NCBI GenBank assembly: GCA_019114585.1 | Contig: DXFE01000076.1 | Span: 1-16,118 of the forward strand | Source of the DNA: Gemmiger_A avium | GTDB taxonomy: Bacteria > Bacillota > Clostridia > Oscillospirales > Ruminococcaceae | DNA length: 16,118 nucleotides | Direction of reading: 5' to 3' | Shown: positions 6,102-13,796 of the stretch, one piece after another | Layout of the letters: each line of letters opens with the position of its first letter | How positions within the stretch are numbered: the first letter of the stretch is position 1 | The notes under the pieces: generated by a model | Databases searched by the model: none | The model's input: only the letters and a program-made list of their open reading frames with translations | Told to the model about the DNA's origin: nothing | Translations under genes and position numbers: made by a program

Positions 6102-6857
6102 ATGAGCAAGAACGACGAGATTCTGGTAAAAGTTTCGCACATGACCAAGAAGTTCGGCGACCTGCTGGTGCTGAACGATATCTCCTTTGATGTGCGCAAG
6201 GGCGAATTTATGTGCGTGGTGGGCCCCACCGGCTGCGGCAAGACCACCTTTCTGAACTGCCTGACCAAGCTGGGCGTTTACCAGCTGACCAGCGGCGAGA
6301 TCCTGATCAACGGCGAGCCGGTGGATCTGGCCAAGCACAACGTGTCCTACATCTTCCAGGAGTATTCCGCGTTTCCCTGGCAGACGGTGGAGGAAAACGT
6401 GGCCTACGGCCTGAAGATCAAGAAATGGCCCAAGGACAAGATGGAAAAACAGGTCAACGAGATGCTGGCAATGGTAGGCCTGACCGAGTACCGCAAGTAC
6501 TATCCCAGCCAGCTGTCGGCCAGCATGCTGCAGCGGGTCAGCATCGCCCGTGCCTTTGCCACCCAGCCCGATCTGCTGCTGATGGACGAGCCCTACGGCC
6601 AGCTGGACAACTCCCTGCGCTACAAGCTGGAAGATGAGCTGATCAAGCTGTGGCAGCACACCGGCACCACCGTAATCTTCATCACCCACAACATCGAGGA
6701 AGCGGTATACCTGAGCGAACGCATCCTGGTGCTGACCAACAAGCCCACCGGCATCAAGAAAGAGATCGTGAACGACCTGCCCCGTCCCCGGGACGTGACC
6801 GACGTGGCTTTCAACAAGCTGCGCGATGAGGTCACCGACCTGATCAAATGGTGGTAA
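6102..6857 (+). CDS. ABC transporter ATPase 2, with degenerate signature LSASM
   Basis: A 251-residue nucleotide-binding subunit. Walker A GPTGCGKT (41-48), Q-loop YIFQEYSAFPW, Walker B LLLMDEP with Glu, D-loop GQLD and switch His196 (ITHNIEEA) are all intact. The signature, LSGGM in the partner, is LSASM (138-142; codons 6513-6527), so both glycines that contact the ATP gamma-phosphate across the dimer are gone. The flanking QRVSIARA is normal, so this is not a frameshift. In a heterodimer with ATPase 1, the altered signature faces the site that also lacks the His, while the intact Walker and His residues here face the good LSGGM of ATPase 1. The ribosome site AAGGAGG overlaps the previous stop, 6 bases before the ATG. 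The family is sure; the asymmetric pairing is inference. Confidence 0.92.
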   Translation: MSKNDEILVKVSHMTKKFGDLLVLNDISFDVRKGEFMCVVGPTGCGKTTFLNCLTKLGVYQLTSGEILINGEPVDLAKHNVSYIFQEYSAFPWQTVEENVAYGLKIKKWPKDKMEKQVNEMLAMVGLTEYRKYYPSQLSASMLQRVSIARAFATQPDLLLMDEPYGQLDNSLRYKLEDELIKLWQHTGTTVIFITHNIEEAVYLSERILVLTNKPTGIKKEIVNDLPRPRDVTDVAFNKLRDEVTDLIKWW

Positions 6858-6859
6858 CG

Positions 6860-8329
6860 ATGAAAAAACGACCCAATATTATCCTGTTCATGGCCGACCA
6901 GCTGCGATTCGACGCGCTGGGCTGCTACGGCAACAACCAGATCCACACCCCGAACATCGATTCTCTGGCGCTGAACGGCTCCACCTTCGACAACCACTTT
7001 GTGCAGAATCCGGTGTGTTCACCCTCCCGGTGCTCCATTCTGACCGGGCGGTACCCCCGTAACCACGGCACCCGGGATAACGGCATCCCGCTGCGGGATG
7101 AGGAGATCTGCCTGCCGGAGGTTCTGCGGGATGCGGGCTACCGCACCGCCGCCATCGGCAAGATGCATTTCACCACCCAGTTTATGCCCAAAGTGAACGA
7201 AGAGGACGACTGGCCCGCCGACAACTACGGCTTTGAGGTGATCCACACCACCTGTGACTGCAAGACCGGCGAGTATCTGGAGTGGCTGAAAGAGAAAAGC
7301 CCCCGGGACTACGAGGTTGTGAAGATGCAGGGCGAGCGCAAAGCCAAAGAGGACCGGGCCAGCGCTGCCGACAAGGATCTGAGCGGCCCGCCGCAGGTGT
7401 ACCCCAGCGAGATCAATCCGCAGTATCACCAGTCCGCCTGGATTGCCGACCGGATGATTGACCTGATTCAGGAATCGGACGGGGAGCGGCCCTTCTTTGC
7501 GCTGTGCAGCTTTGTGGACCCGCATCATCCCTTTGACCCGCCTGCCCCCTACTCCACCATGTACAACCCGGACACGCTGGCGCTGCCGGTACGGCAGGAG
7601 GGCGAACTGGAAGACAAGCCGCCCCATTTCCGCCGTCACCGCACTGGGCACGGATGCAGCAATGAGAAATACGACTATCGCCGGCTGACCGATCACCAGT
7701 GGGGCGAGGTCAAAGCCGCCTACTACGGCATGATCACCCTGATCGATGAGAACATTGGCCGGGTGCTGGCGGCGCTGAAAGAAAAAGGGCTGGAGGACGA
7801 CACCCTGGTGCTGTTCACCAACGACCACGGCGAACTGCTGGGGGATCACGGCCTGCTGTTCAAGGGGCCGTTCCACTACGACTGCCTGATCAAGGCCCCG
7901 ATGATCGTCAAATGGCCGGGTGTGGTGCCCAAGGGCTCCCGCTATACCCAGATCACCGAACATGTGGACATCCTGCCCACCCTGCTGGATCTGGCCGGGG
8001 TCGCCGTGCCGAACGGCGTACAGGGCATGAGCATGGCCCCTATCCTGCGGGGCGATGCCGGCGCGGGTCGGGACTGCGCCCTTACCGAATTCAACTGCTA
8101 CGACTGGGGCCTGATGGTCAAAACCATCACCACCCGGGAATACAAGCTTACCTACTATGCGGGCGAGCGGTTTGGCGAACTGTACGACCGGGTAAAGGAC
8201 CCGGATGAGTTTGTCAATCACTGGGACGATCCGGACTATGCCGAGGTCAAGCAGGCGCTGCTGCGCCGCTTGCTGGACCGGCTGATCCAGACCGAGGATA
8301 CCCTGCCGCTGCGCATCGGCAAATACTGA
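6860..8329 (+). CDS. cytoplasmic cysteine-type sulfatase (S1 family)
   Basis: A 489-residue sulfatase-superfamily hydrolase that removes sulfate from an ester (or N-sulfate) using formylglycine. It begins MKKRPNIILFMADQLRFDAL, the metal-binding strand with Asp13-Gln14, with no signal peptide, so it should act inside the cell. The active-site motif is CSPSRCSILTGR (53-64), with Cys53 as the residue converted to formylglycine. The second metal/substrate stretch is FTNDHGELLGDHGLLFKG, and the C-terminal GELYDRVKDPDEFVNHW is typical. Anaerobes need an anSME radical-SAM enzyme for maturation; none is in this window. The DQ form also occurs in choline-sulfatase and phosphonate-monoester-hydrolase relatives, so the leaving group is not fixed. 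An ATG at 6848 is possible; I prefer 6860 because GGTGG lies 5 bases before it. It is last in the transport operon, two bases after ATPase 2, which points to desulfation of the imported substrate. Confidence 0.9.
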   Translation: MKKRPNIILFMADQLRFDALGCYGNNQIHTPNIDSLALNGSTFDNHFVQNPVCSPSRCSILTGRYPRNHGTRDNGIPLRDEEICLPEVLRDAGYRTAAIGKMHFTTQFMPKVNEEDDWPADNYGFEVIHTTCDCKTGEYLEWLKEKSPRDYEVVKMQGERKAKEDRASAADKDLSGPPQVYPSEINPQYHQSAWIADRMIDLIQESDGERPFFALCSFVDPHHPFDPPAPYSTMYNPDTLALPVRQEGELEDKPPHFRRHRTGHGCSNEKYDYRRLTDHQWGEVKAAYYGMITLIDENIGRVLAALKEKGLEDDTLVLFTNDHGELLGDHGLLFKGPFHYDCLIKAPMIVKWPGVVPKGSRYTQITEHVDILPTLLDLAGVAVPNGVQGMSMAPILRGDAGAGRDCALTEFNCYDWGLMVKTITTREYKLTYYAGERFGELYDRVKDPDEFVNHWDDPDYAEVKQALLRRLLDRLIQTEDTLPLRIGKY

Positions 8330-8337
8330 TCCGCTGT

Positions 8338-8369
8338 GCGGGGCCGGGGCAGCGCCCCGGCCCCGCTTT
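8338..8369 (+). terminator. GC-rich terminator after the sulfatase gene
   Basis: GCGGGGCCGGGGC (8338-8350) pairs perfectly with GCCCCGGCCCCGC (8354-8366) around three bases, nine bases after the sulfatase stop. Only three T follow, so termination may be partial, leaving some read-through into the two-component genes. Confidence 0.65.
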
Positions 8370-8386
8370 CCGCTTTGGCGGCCGTC

Positions 8387-8395
8387 TGGTATAAT
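8387..8395 (+). promoter_or_regulatory. extended -10 promoter of the two-component genes
   Basis: TGGTATAAT is a perfect extended -10 (TGn plus TATAAT at 8390-8395). The position 17 bases upstream has no recognisable -35, as is common for extended -10 promoters. The predicted start near 8402 gives a leader of only about 25 bases before the kinase GTG. The regulators can thus be made independently of the transport operon. Confidence 0.65.
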
Positions 8396-8427
8396 GGAAG
8401 CAATCCCCAATAAAAGGAGGCCCCGCC

Positions 8428-10209
8428 GTGAAGCAGAAAGAGGAACTGCGCCGCCGGATGCGCAGTGTGCGCACCCGTACCATGATTACCCTGCTGTGCG
8501 TAAACACGGTCATCATCCTGCTGCTGAGCGTGGGGGCATTCTGGTTTTTCCAGAAAAGTTTCATCCGGGAAATCGCCACCAACCGCACCGATGTGCTGCG
8601 TCAGATCTCCGAGCGGGCCCGCCAGTTCAAGGCCAACGCCTACACCCTGTCGGATCTGTACTGTACCGATTCCCGGTTCCGCCAGTACGTGCGGGAACTG
8701 GACGAAGAAAACGCGGACGAGTTTCGCACCTACATGGATCAGGTAACCCGCCAGCTGCAGGTGTCCTTCAACCAGGTAAATCTGGAATTCTACACCGTCT
8801 TTCTGTCAGCGGATGGAATCGGGTACTGCTCGCTGCCGGTGCCTCTGGATTACGACTACATGAATCCCCAGATCAAGATCTGGTACAAGGATATCTACTA
8901 CGCCGGCGGCGACATTGTGGATGTGGCCAGCTACCGGGACAAAGCGCTGGGCATCAATTCCTTTTCCGCAGCCCGCACCATCACCGCGGATGACGGCGAG
9001 GTACTGGGCTATCTGATGGTCAACGCCGACGAACGTCAGCTCTGGCGCACCTACTCCGACGTAATCAGCGAAAGCAGCAACATCTACATCACCGACCCGG
9101 GTGGGCGGATTGTATCCAGCAACCTGGAGCAGATCATCGGATTCTCCTATTTCAGCATGAGCAATCTGGAGAAGATGTTCGGCGAAAACGACTACATCAT
9201 CACCGACATTGCCGGGCGGGCGGCCCTGTTCACCCGGTATTATGATCCCGAAAGCGGCTTTACCGTGTTTGAGGAGATCCCCCTGGTCAATGTGCTGGAA
9301 CCCATTGTGAACATTCGCCGTGTGGTGGTGCTGATGGCGCTGATCACCATGGCGGGCGGCGCGGCGCTGGCCTGGCATTTTTCCGGCCAGATTGCCCGGC
9401 CCATCCGCCGGCTGCGGGACGACGTAAAAGCGGTGGAACAAGGGGATCTGAACCGCACCTTTTCCAGTGGCGGGTTTACCGAGGCCGATGACCTGAGCCG
9501 GGGCATGACCGGCATGCTGGCCCGCATCCGGGAACTGATTGCCAGTGTGCGCACCAAGGAAGAACAGAAGCGGCACATGGAGCTGAACTGGCTGCAAGCC
9601 CAGATTAACCCCCACTTCATGTACAACACCCTGTTTTCCATCCAGTGCATGGTGGACATGCATCGCAACGAGGAGGCCGGCCGGATGCTGACCACCTTTA
9701 TCCAGATTCTGCGCAGCAGCCTGTCCTCTCCCAACGAGATGGTCACGGTGCGCAGCCAGATGGAATCCCTGCGCCAGTATGTGGAACTGCAGAAATTCCG
9801 GTACGGGGACAGTTTTGACGCCCTGATTGAGCTGGATGAACAGGTGGCCGACTGCCGCATTCCCAAACTGCTGGTGCAGCCGCTGGTGGAGAATTCCCTG
9901 ATGCATGGCATCGATATGGACGCCGGCAACGGTGTCATCACCGTGGTGACCCGGCTGCAGGGGGATGCCGTCTGCATCCAGGTAGAGGATAACGGGGCAG
10001 GCATGAGCGCTGAGCGCATCCGCGAGGTAATGGAGAGCACCACCAACGACGGCCGGCCTCATCTGGGGGTGCGCAATGTGCACGAGCGCATCCGCCTGTA
10101 TTATGGGGAACCCTGGGGGCTGCAGATTGACAGTGAGCCTGGCCAGGGCACCCGCATCACGCTGCGCATTCCCGCACAGGACACGCAGCAGAAAGAGGAA
10201 CCATGCTGA
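8428..10209 (+). CDS. YesM/LytS-type sensor histidine kinase
   Basis: A 593-residue membrane sensor. Helix 1 (about 18-42, MITLLCVNTVIILLLSVGAFW) and helix 2 (about 298-320) enclose an extracellular sensor of about 250 residues that resembles the Cache-like domains of this family. A HAMP linker follows (ARPIRRLRDDVKAVEQGDL). The His_kinase core has QAQINPHFMYNTL with phospho-accepting His396, and the ATPase domain has N, G1 and G2 boxes (LVENSLMHG, VEDNGAGM, HLGVRNVHERI). It starts at a GTG, 7 bases after AAAAGGAGG. The gene overlaps the response regulator by seven bases. In Firmicutes such YesM-YesN pairs usually sit beside the sugar or oligosaccharide uptake genes they control, so control of the adjacent transporter-sulfatase operon is likely. 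The signal is unknown. Confidence 0.93.
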   Translation: MKQKEELRRRMRSVRTRTMITLLCVNTVIILLLSVGAFWFFQKSFIREIATNRTDVLRQISERARQFKANAYTLSDLYCTDSRFRQYVRELDEENADEFRTYMDQVTRQLQVSFNQVNLEFYTVFLSADGIGYCSLPVPLDYDYMNPQIKIWYKDIYYAGGDIVDVASYRDKALGINSFSAARTITADDGEVLGYLMVNADERQLWRTYSDVISESSNIYITDPGGRIVSSNLEQIIGFSYFSMSNLEKMFGENDYIITDIAGRAALFTRYYDPESGFTVFEEIPLVNVLEPIVNIRRVVVLMALITMAGGAALAWHFSGQIARPIRRLRDDVKAVEQGDLNRTFSSGGFTEADDLSRGMTGMLARIRELIASVRTKEEQKRHMELNWLQAQINPHFMYNTLFSIQCMVDMHRNEEAGRMLTTFIQILRSSLSSPNEMVTVRSQMESLRQYVELQKFRYGDSFDALIELDEQVADCRIPKLLVQPLVENSLMHGIDMDAGNGVITVVTRLQGDAVCIQVEDNGAGMSAERIREVMESTTNDGRPHLGVRNVHERIRLYYGEPWGLQIDSEPGQGTRITLRIPAQDTQQKEEPC

Positions 10210-11705
10210 AAGTATTAGTTGTGGATGATGAAGCGCCCATCCGCCAGTGGCTGCAGTACCGCGTGGACCGCATCGAAGGCTTTGCGGTATGCGGCGCGGC
10301 TTCCGGCGGGCAGCAGGCGCTGGAGATCTACCGGCGGGAAAAGCCGGACATCGTGGTCACCGACATCAAGATGCCCGGCATGGACGGGCTGGAGATGATG
10401 CAGCACATGAAAGAGCTGCGCCCCGCCTGCATGATCGTGCTGACCAGCCATGAGGATTTCGACTACGCACGCCGGGCGCTGAAACAGGGCGCGGCGGAGT
10501 ATATTTTAAAGACCGAACTCAACGAGCAGTATCTGGCCCAGATTCTGAACAAGGCGGGCGCCGCCATTCGCCGCCGGGAAGACGATGGACGGGGCGAAGA
10601 GGTGCGCCGGGCCGAGCGGTTTTTGCTGCGCCTTGCTTCCGGTGAACACCGGGATGAACCGCCGACCGAAAGCCTGGCCCGCCGTCAGGGCGCTTCCTGG
10701 CGGGACGGTCTGCTGTTTGCCGCCGACGTATGGAGCCGGGACGGTGCGGATCTGGCCTGGGCCCGCCGGTTTGCTTCGGAGATGCCGGGGATGCAGAATC
10801 TGGTGGTAGCCCCGTTGGGGCATGAGCATCTGCTGCTGGCAGGCAATCTGCCAAGCGAAGCCAGCTATCTGGAACTGGTGGACGGCTGGCGGCGCAATAT
10901 GGAGTTTCATCCCTTTGTGGTAGGGCTGAGCGATGTGTGCTACCGGCTGGCCCGGCTGCCGCAGGCGCTGGCTGCGGCACAGGCCCGCTGCCGTCTGCAC
11001 TTCTACCTGCCCGAGAAGCGGCTGCTGTGGCAGGAGGCGGCGGGCAATCCCCTTTCCCGCCACGTACAGAACCTGCGGGCTGCTTTGAGCCGGGAGCTGC
11101 TGCAGCAGAACTACGCCGAGGCGCTGGCCATCAAAGACCGTGCGTTGGAGGAACTGCGCCGGGACCGTCCCACCGACCTGAGCGCCGTCAAACAGCTGGC
11201 CGTGGATCTGGCGGCCACCCTGCTGCGGTTTACCCTGGAGCAGGACGAGGAGACGGACCGCCTGATTGAACAGACCGAGCGGGAGATTCACCAGGCGGAG
11301 GATTTTGACCATATGTCCGCCGCGGTGGATCGGGTGTTTGCCCCCCTGCGGGAGCGTCTGTCCGGCCGGGCCGCCTTTTCTGAACCGGTGCGCACGGCGC
11401 TGGGCTATCTGGAAGCCCACTACGCAGAAAAAATTTCGCTGAGTACGGTGGCCGCCATGCTCTCCTTCAGCCCGGAGCATTTCAGCCGGATGTTTGTAAA
11501 GGAAACCGGCATGAACTTCGTGACCTGCCTGAACAATCTGCGGATGAAGCGGGCTATGGAACTTCTGGAAAAGACCGACAAAAAGATCTACGAAATTGCC
11601 GAAGAGGTGGGCTATTCCAGCGTGAGTTATTTTTCCACCGCCTTCAAAAAAAGCTTTGGTGAAACGCCAAACCGCTACCAGCAGACCAATCATCATGACT
11701 CCTGA
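10203..11705 (+). CDS. YesN-type response regulator with AraC DNA-binding domain
   Basis: A 500-residue cytoplasmic transcription factor. Residues 1-120 form the receiver: VVDDE at 6-10, phospho-accepting Asp54 in VVTDIKMPGMDG, the switch Thr in VLTSHEDF and the conserved Lys in EYILKTEL. A middle region of about 260 residues, typical of YesN proteins, has no catalytic motif. The last 100 residues form the AraC double helix-turn-helix (ISLSTVAAMLSFSPEHFSRMFVKETG, then IYEIAEEVGYSSVSYFSTAFKKSFGETPNRY). The start overlaps the kinase end and follows AAAGAGG. It should be activated by the kinase and act on promoters in or near this locus, most plausibly the weak promoter before the binding-protein gene. 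The family is certain; the target is inferred. Confidence 0.94.
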   Translation: MLKVLVVDDEAPIRQWLQYRVDRIEGFAVCGAASGGQQALEIYRREKPDIVVTDIKMPGMDGLEMMQHMKELRPACMIVLTSHEDFDYARRALKQGAAEYILKTELNEQYLAQILNKAGAAIRRREDDGRGEEVRRAERFLLRLASGEHRDEPPTESLARRQGASWRDGLLFAADVWSRDGADLAWARRFASEMPGMQNLVVAPLGHEHLLLAGNLPSEASYLELVDGWRRNMEFHPFVVGLSDVCYRLARLPQALAAAQARCRLHFYLPEKRLLWQEAAGNPLSRHVQNLRAALSRELLQQNYAEALAIKDRALEELRRDRPTDLSAVKQLAVDLAATLLRFTLEQDEETDRLIEQTEREIHQAEDFDHMSAAVDRVFAPLRERLSGRAAFSEPVRTALGYLEAHYAEKISLSTVAAMLSFSPEHFSRMFVKETGMNFVTCLNNLRMKRAMELLEKTDKKIYEIAEEVGYSSVSYFSTAFKKSFGETPNRYQQTNHHDS

Positions 11706-11710
11706 TGCCG

Positions 11711-11755
11711 ACCGCGGCGGGCAATCGCAGCCCTGCGTTCACCCGCCGCGGTTTT
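11711..11755 (+). terminator. terminator after the response regulator
   Basis: ACCGCGGCGGG (11711-11721) pairs perfectly with CCCGCCGCGGT (11742-11752). Inside, CGCAG and CTGCG form a small second stem. Four T follow. It lies directly after the response regulator stop and closes the two-component transcript. Confidence 0.75.
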
Positions 11756-11799
11756 GGTATTCTTTTCCGCAAAAGAGGCGCGCAAACCGGGCAGGTTTA

Positions 11800-11808
11800 T
11801 GGTACAAT
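11800..11808 (+). promoter_or_regulatory. extended -10 promoter of the polymerase-YolD operon
   Basis: TGGTACAAT (TGn plus TACAAT, five of six consensus bases) lies about 35 bases before the polymerase ATG, with no good -35 seen. No LexA box of the Bacillus (CGAAC...GTTCG) or Clostridium (GAACATATGTTC) type is visible, so SOS control cannot be claimed from this stretch. Confidence 0.5.
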
Positions 11809-11843
11809 GGTGGTGTCCATCTGACAGGAAAGGAGGCCCGGGC

Positions 11844-13352
11844 ATGAAGCCGCGCTGTTACATTGCAATTGATCTGAAATCCTTTTACGCCTCGGTGGAA
11901 TGCCGGGAACGGGGCCTGGATCCGATGGACACCAATCTGGTGGTGGCGGACAAAAGCCGCACCGAAAAGACCATCTGCCTGGCGGTGACCCCCACGCTGA
12001 AATCCTGCGGCATCTCCGGCCGGGCACGGTTGTTTGAGGTGGTGCAGCGGGTGGCGGCGGTAAACGAGGCACGCCGCCGGGCCGCACCGGGGCAGCGGCT
12101 GACCGGCAGCTCCTGCTCTGCCCGGGAACTGACTGCCCATCCGGAACTGGCGGTGGACTACATCGTGGCCCCGCCCCGGATGGCCTACTATATGGAATAC
12201 AGCACCCGAATCTACAACCTGTATCTGAAATACATAGCCCCGGAGGACATCATCGTCTATTCCATCGACGAGGTATTTCTGGATGTGACCGACTATCTGG
12301 ACACCTACGGGCTGACGCCCCGGGAGCTGGCCAAAACCATCCTGCTGGATGTGCTCACCTCTACCGGCATCACCGCCACCGCGGGGATCGGCACCAATCT
12401 GTTTCTCTGCAAGGTAGCCATGGACATCACGGCCAAGCACATCCCCGCCGACGAAAACGGGGTGCGGATTGCTGAACTGGACGAGCGCAGCTTCCGGGAA
12501 AACCTGTGGAGCCATCGTCCCCTGACCGATTTCTGGCGGGTGGGACCGGGCTACGCCAAAAAGCTGGAAGAATACGGGATGTTCACCATGGGGGACATCG
12601 CCCGGTGCTCGGTGCGCAACGAGGATCTGCTCTATGCGCTGTTCGGCAAGAACGCGGAACTTCTGATCGACCACGCCTGGGGCTGGGAGCCCTGCACCGT
12701 AGCGGCGGTAAAAGCCTACCGCCCCGCCGACAGCAGTCTGGGTTCCGGCCAGGTGCTGCACGGCCCCTACGAATCCGGCAAGGCCCGTCTGGTGCTGCGG
12801 GAGATGGCCGACCAGCTGGCGCTGGATCTGGTAGAAAAAGGGCTGGTGACCGACCAGATTGTGGTGACGGTGGGCTACGACCGGGAAAACCTGAACGATC
12901 CGGCCCGCCGCCAGGCATACCGGGGCCCGGTGGCCAACGACCGCTACGGCCGGGCCATTCCCAAACACGCCCACGGCACCGGCAATCTGGAGGGGTTCAC
13001 CTCCTCGGCCCGGCGGATCACTGCGGCGGCCATGGAGGTATTTGACCGGGCGGTGGACCCGGCGCTGCTGGTGCGGCGGCTGAACGTGACCGCCAACCAT
13101 GTGATTGCCGAATCCGAGGCTGCCGCCCGCGGGCCCCAGGCCGAACAGCTGGATCTGTTCACCGATTACGCGGCCCGGCAGGCGCAGCAGGAGCAGGAAA
13201 AGGCGGAGCAGGAGCGGGAAAAGCGGATGCAGCAGGCCATGCTGGCCATCAAAAAGAAATTCGGCAAGAACGCCATTCTAAAGGGTATGGATCTGGAGGA
13301 AGGCGCCACCGCCCGGGACCGGAACGGGCAGATTGGAGGGCACAAGGCATGA
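11844..13352 (+). CDS. Y-family DNA polymerase (UvrX/DinB-like)
   Basis: A 502-residue translesion polymerase. The palm domain begins CYIAIDLKSFYASVECRERG with metal ligand Asp10; the second catalytic pair is in YSIDEVFLD (Asp142, Glu143). A helix-hairpin-helix-like thumb stretch is FWRVGPGYAKKLEEYGMFTMGDIA, and the little-finger domain fills about 320-425. QLDLF (435-439) is a clear beta-clamp binding motif. The charged C-terminal tail (QQEQEKAEQEREKR, then KNAILKGMDLEEGAT and NGQIGGHKA) is usual for the UvrX-like branch often carried by phages and conjugative elements. The ATG at 11844 follows AAAGGAGG by 8 bases; an upstream reading-frame extension would run through the promoter and terminator. 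The stop overlaps the YolD-like gene by four bases. It is expected to extend past damaged bases with low fidelity. Confidence 0.93.
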   Translation: MKPRCYIAIDLKSFYASVECRERGLDPMDTNLVVADKSRTEKTICLAVTPTLKSCGISGRARLFEVVQRVAAVNEARRRAAPGQRLTGSSCSARELTAHPELAVDYIVAPPRMAYYMEYSTRIYNLYLKYIAPEDIIVYSIDEVFLDVTDYLDTYGLTPRELAKTILLDVLTSTGITATAGIGTNLFLCKVAMDITAKHIPADENGVRIAELDERSFRENLWSHRPLTDFWRVGPGYAKKLEEYGMFTMGDIARCSVRNEDLLYALFGKNAELLIDHAWGWEPCTVAAVKAYRPADSSLGSGQVLHGPYESGKARLVLREMADQLALDLVEKGLVTDQIVVTVGYDRENLNDPARRQAYRGPVANDRYGRAIPKHAHGTGNLEGFTSSARRITAAAMEVFDRAVDPALLVRRLNVTANHVIAESEAAARGPQAEQLDLFTDYAARQAQQEQEKAEQEREKRMQQAMLAIKKKFGKNAILKGMDLEEGATARDRNGQIGGHKA

Positions 13353-13753
13353 GCGGTCCGTATGATGATATTCTGGATCTTCCCCATCATGTGTCCACCA
13401 CCCATCCCCCGATGCCCATGGCGGACCGGGCGGCGCAGTTCTCCCCCTTTGCGGCCCTGACCGGCTACGACGACGCCATCCGGGAAACCGCCCGCCGCAC
13501 CGACCGGCGGGTAGAGCCCAGCGAGGAGGTTCTGGCGATGCTGGACCAAAAGCTGCGGCTTCTGGCACGGCAGCCAGGCGCGGCGGCCCGGTTCACCTGG
13601 TTCGTGCCGGACGGGCGCAAAGCGGGCGGGGCCTATGTGACAGCGGAGGGCGTGGTGCGGCGGATTGATACCGACGCCCGCCGGGTACTGCTGGCGGACG
13701 GCACCCTGATCCCGCTGGATGACGTACTGGAAATTGAGGTACTGGACGAGTAA
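13349..13753 (+). CDS. YolD-like protein, partner of the Y-family polymerase
   Basis: A 134-residue small protein. PMPMADRAAQFSPFAALTGYDDAIRET (about 27-53) is the conserved N-terminal motif of the YolD-like family, and the second half is a small beta-rich domain. YolD-like genes commonly follow UvrX/UmuC-like polymerases in Firmicutes and are proposed to act like UmuD in handling the polymerase; the biochemical role is not settled. The ATG overlaps the polymerase stop (ATGA) with GGAGGG 8 bases upstream, so translation is coupled. Confidence 0.85.
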   Translation: MSGPYDDILDLPHHVSTTHPPMPMADRAAQFSPFAALTGYDDAIRETARRTDRRVEPSEEVLAMLDQKLRLLARQPGAAARFTWFVPDGRKAGGAYVTAEGVVRRIDTDARRVLLADGTLIPLDDVLEIEVLDE

Positions 13754-13779
13754 ATTCTACGCGTTTCATCTATAAAATC

Positions 13780-13796
13780 GCCCGCCCCGTGCGGGC
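13780..13796 (+). promoter_or_regulatory. GC hairpin abutting the ribosome site of the hydrolase gene
   Basis: GCCCGC (13780-13785) pairs with GCGGGC (13791-13796) around a 5-base loop; the AAGGAGG ribosome site begins on the next base (13797). No T-run follows, so it is not a terminator. It may stop ribosomes or nucleases, or hold the ribosome site open. A TATAAA at 13771-13776 could be a -10 but lacks a -35. Confidence 0.35.

Noticed and set aside
6513..6527. LSASM in ATPase 2 as a sequencing error or pseudogene sign
   Set aside because: The frame is intact on both sides, all other motifs are good, and the partner carries the complementary change, which argues for a real functional substitution.
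7019..8410. Long minus-strand open frame opposite the sulfatase gene
   Set aside because: It covers the sulfatase with all its motifs, runs through the terminator, and its own translation has no recognisable domain.
8806..10083. Minus-strand open frame opposite the sensor kinase
   Set aside because: His/Gln/Gly-rich shadow; the plus strand encodes all kinase boxes.
11754..11843. N-terminal extension of the polymerase frame
   Set aside because: The extra 30 codons run through the terminator T-run and the extended -10 promoter; the ATG at 11844 has the ribosome site and matches the family N-terminus.
11739..13100. Minus-strand open frame opposite the Y-family polymerase
   Set aside because: Shadow; the polymerase frame has catalytic residues, a clamp motif and a strong ribosome site.
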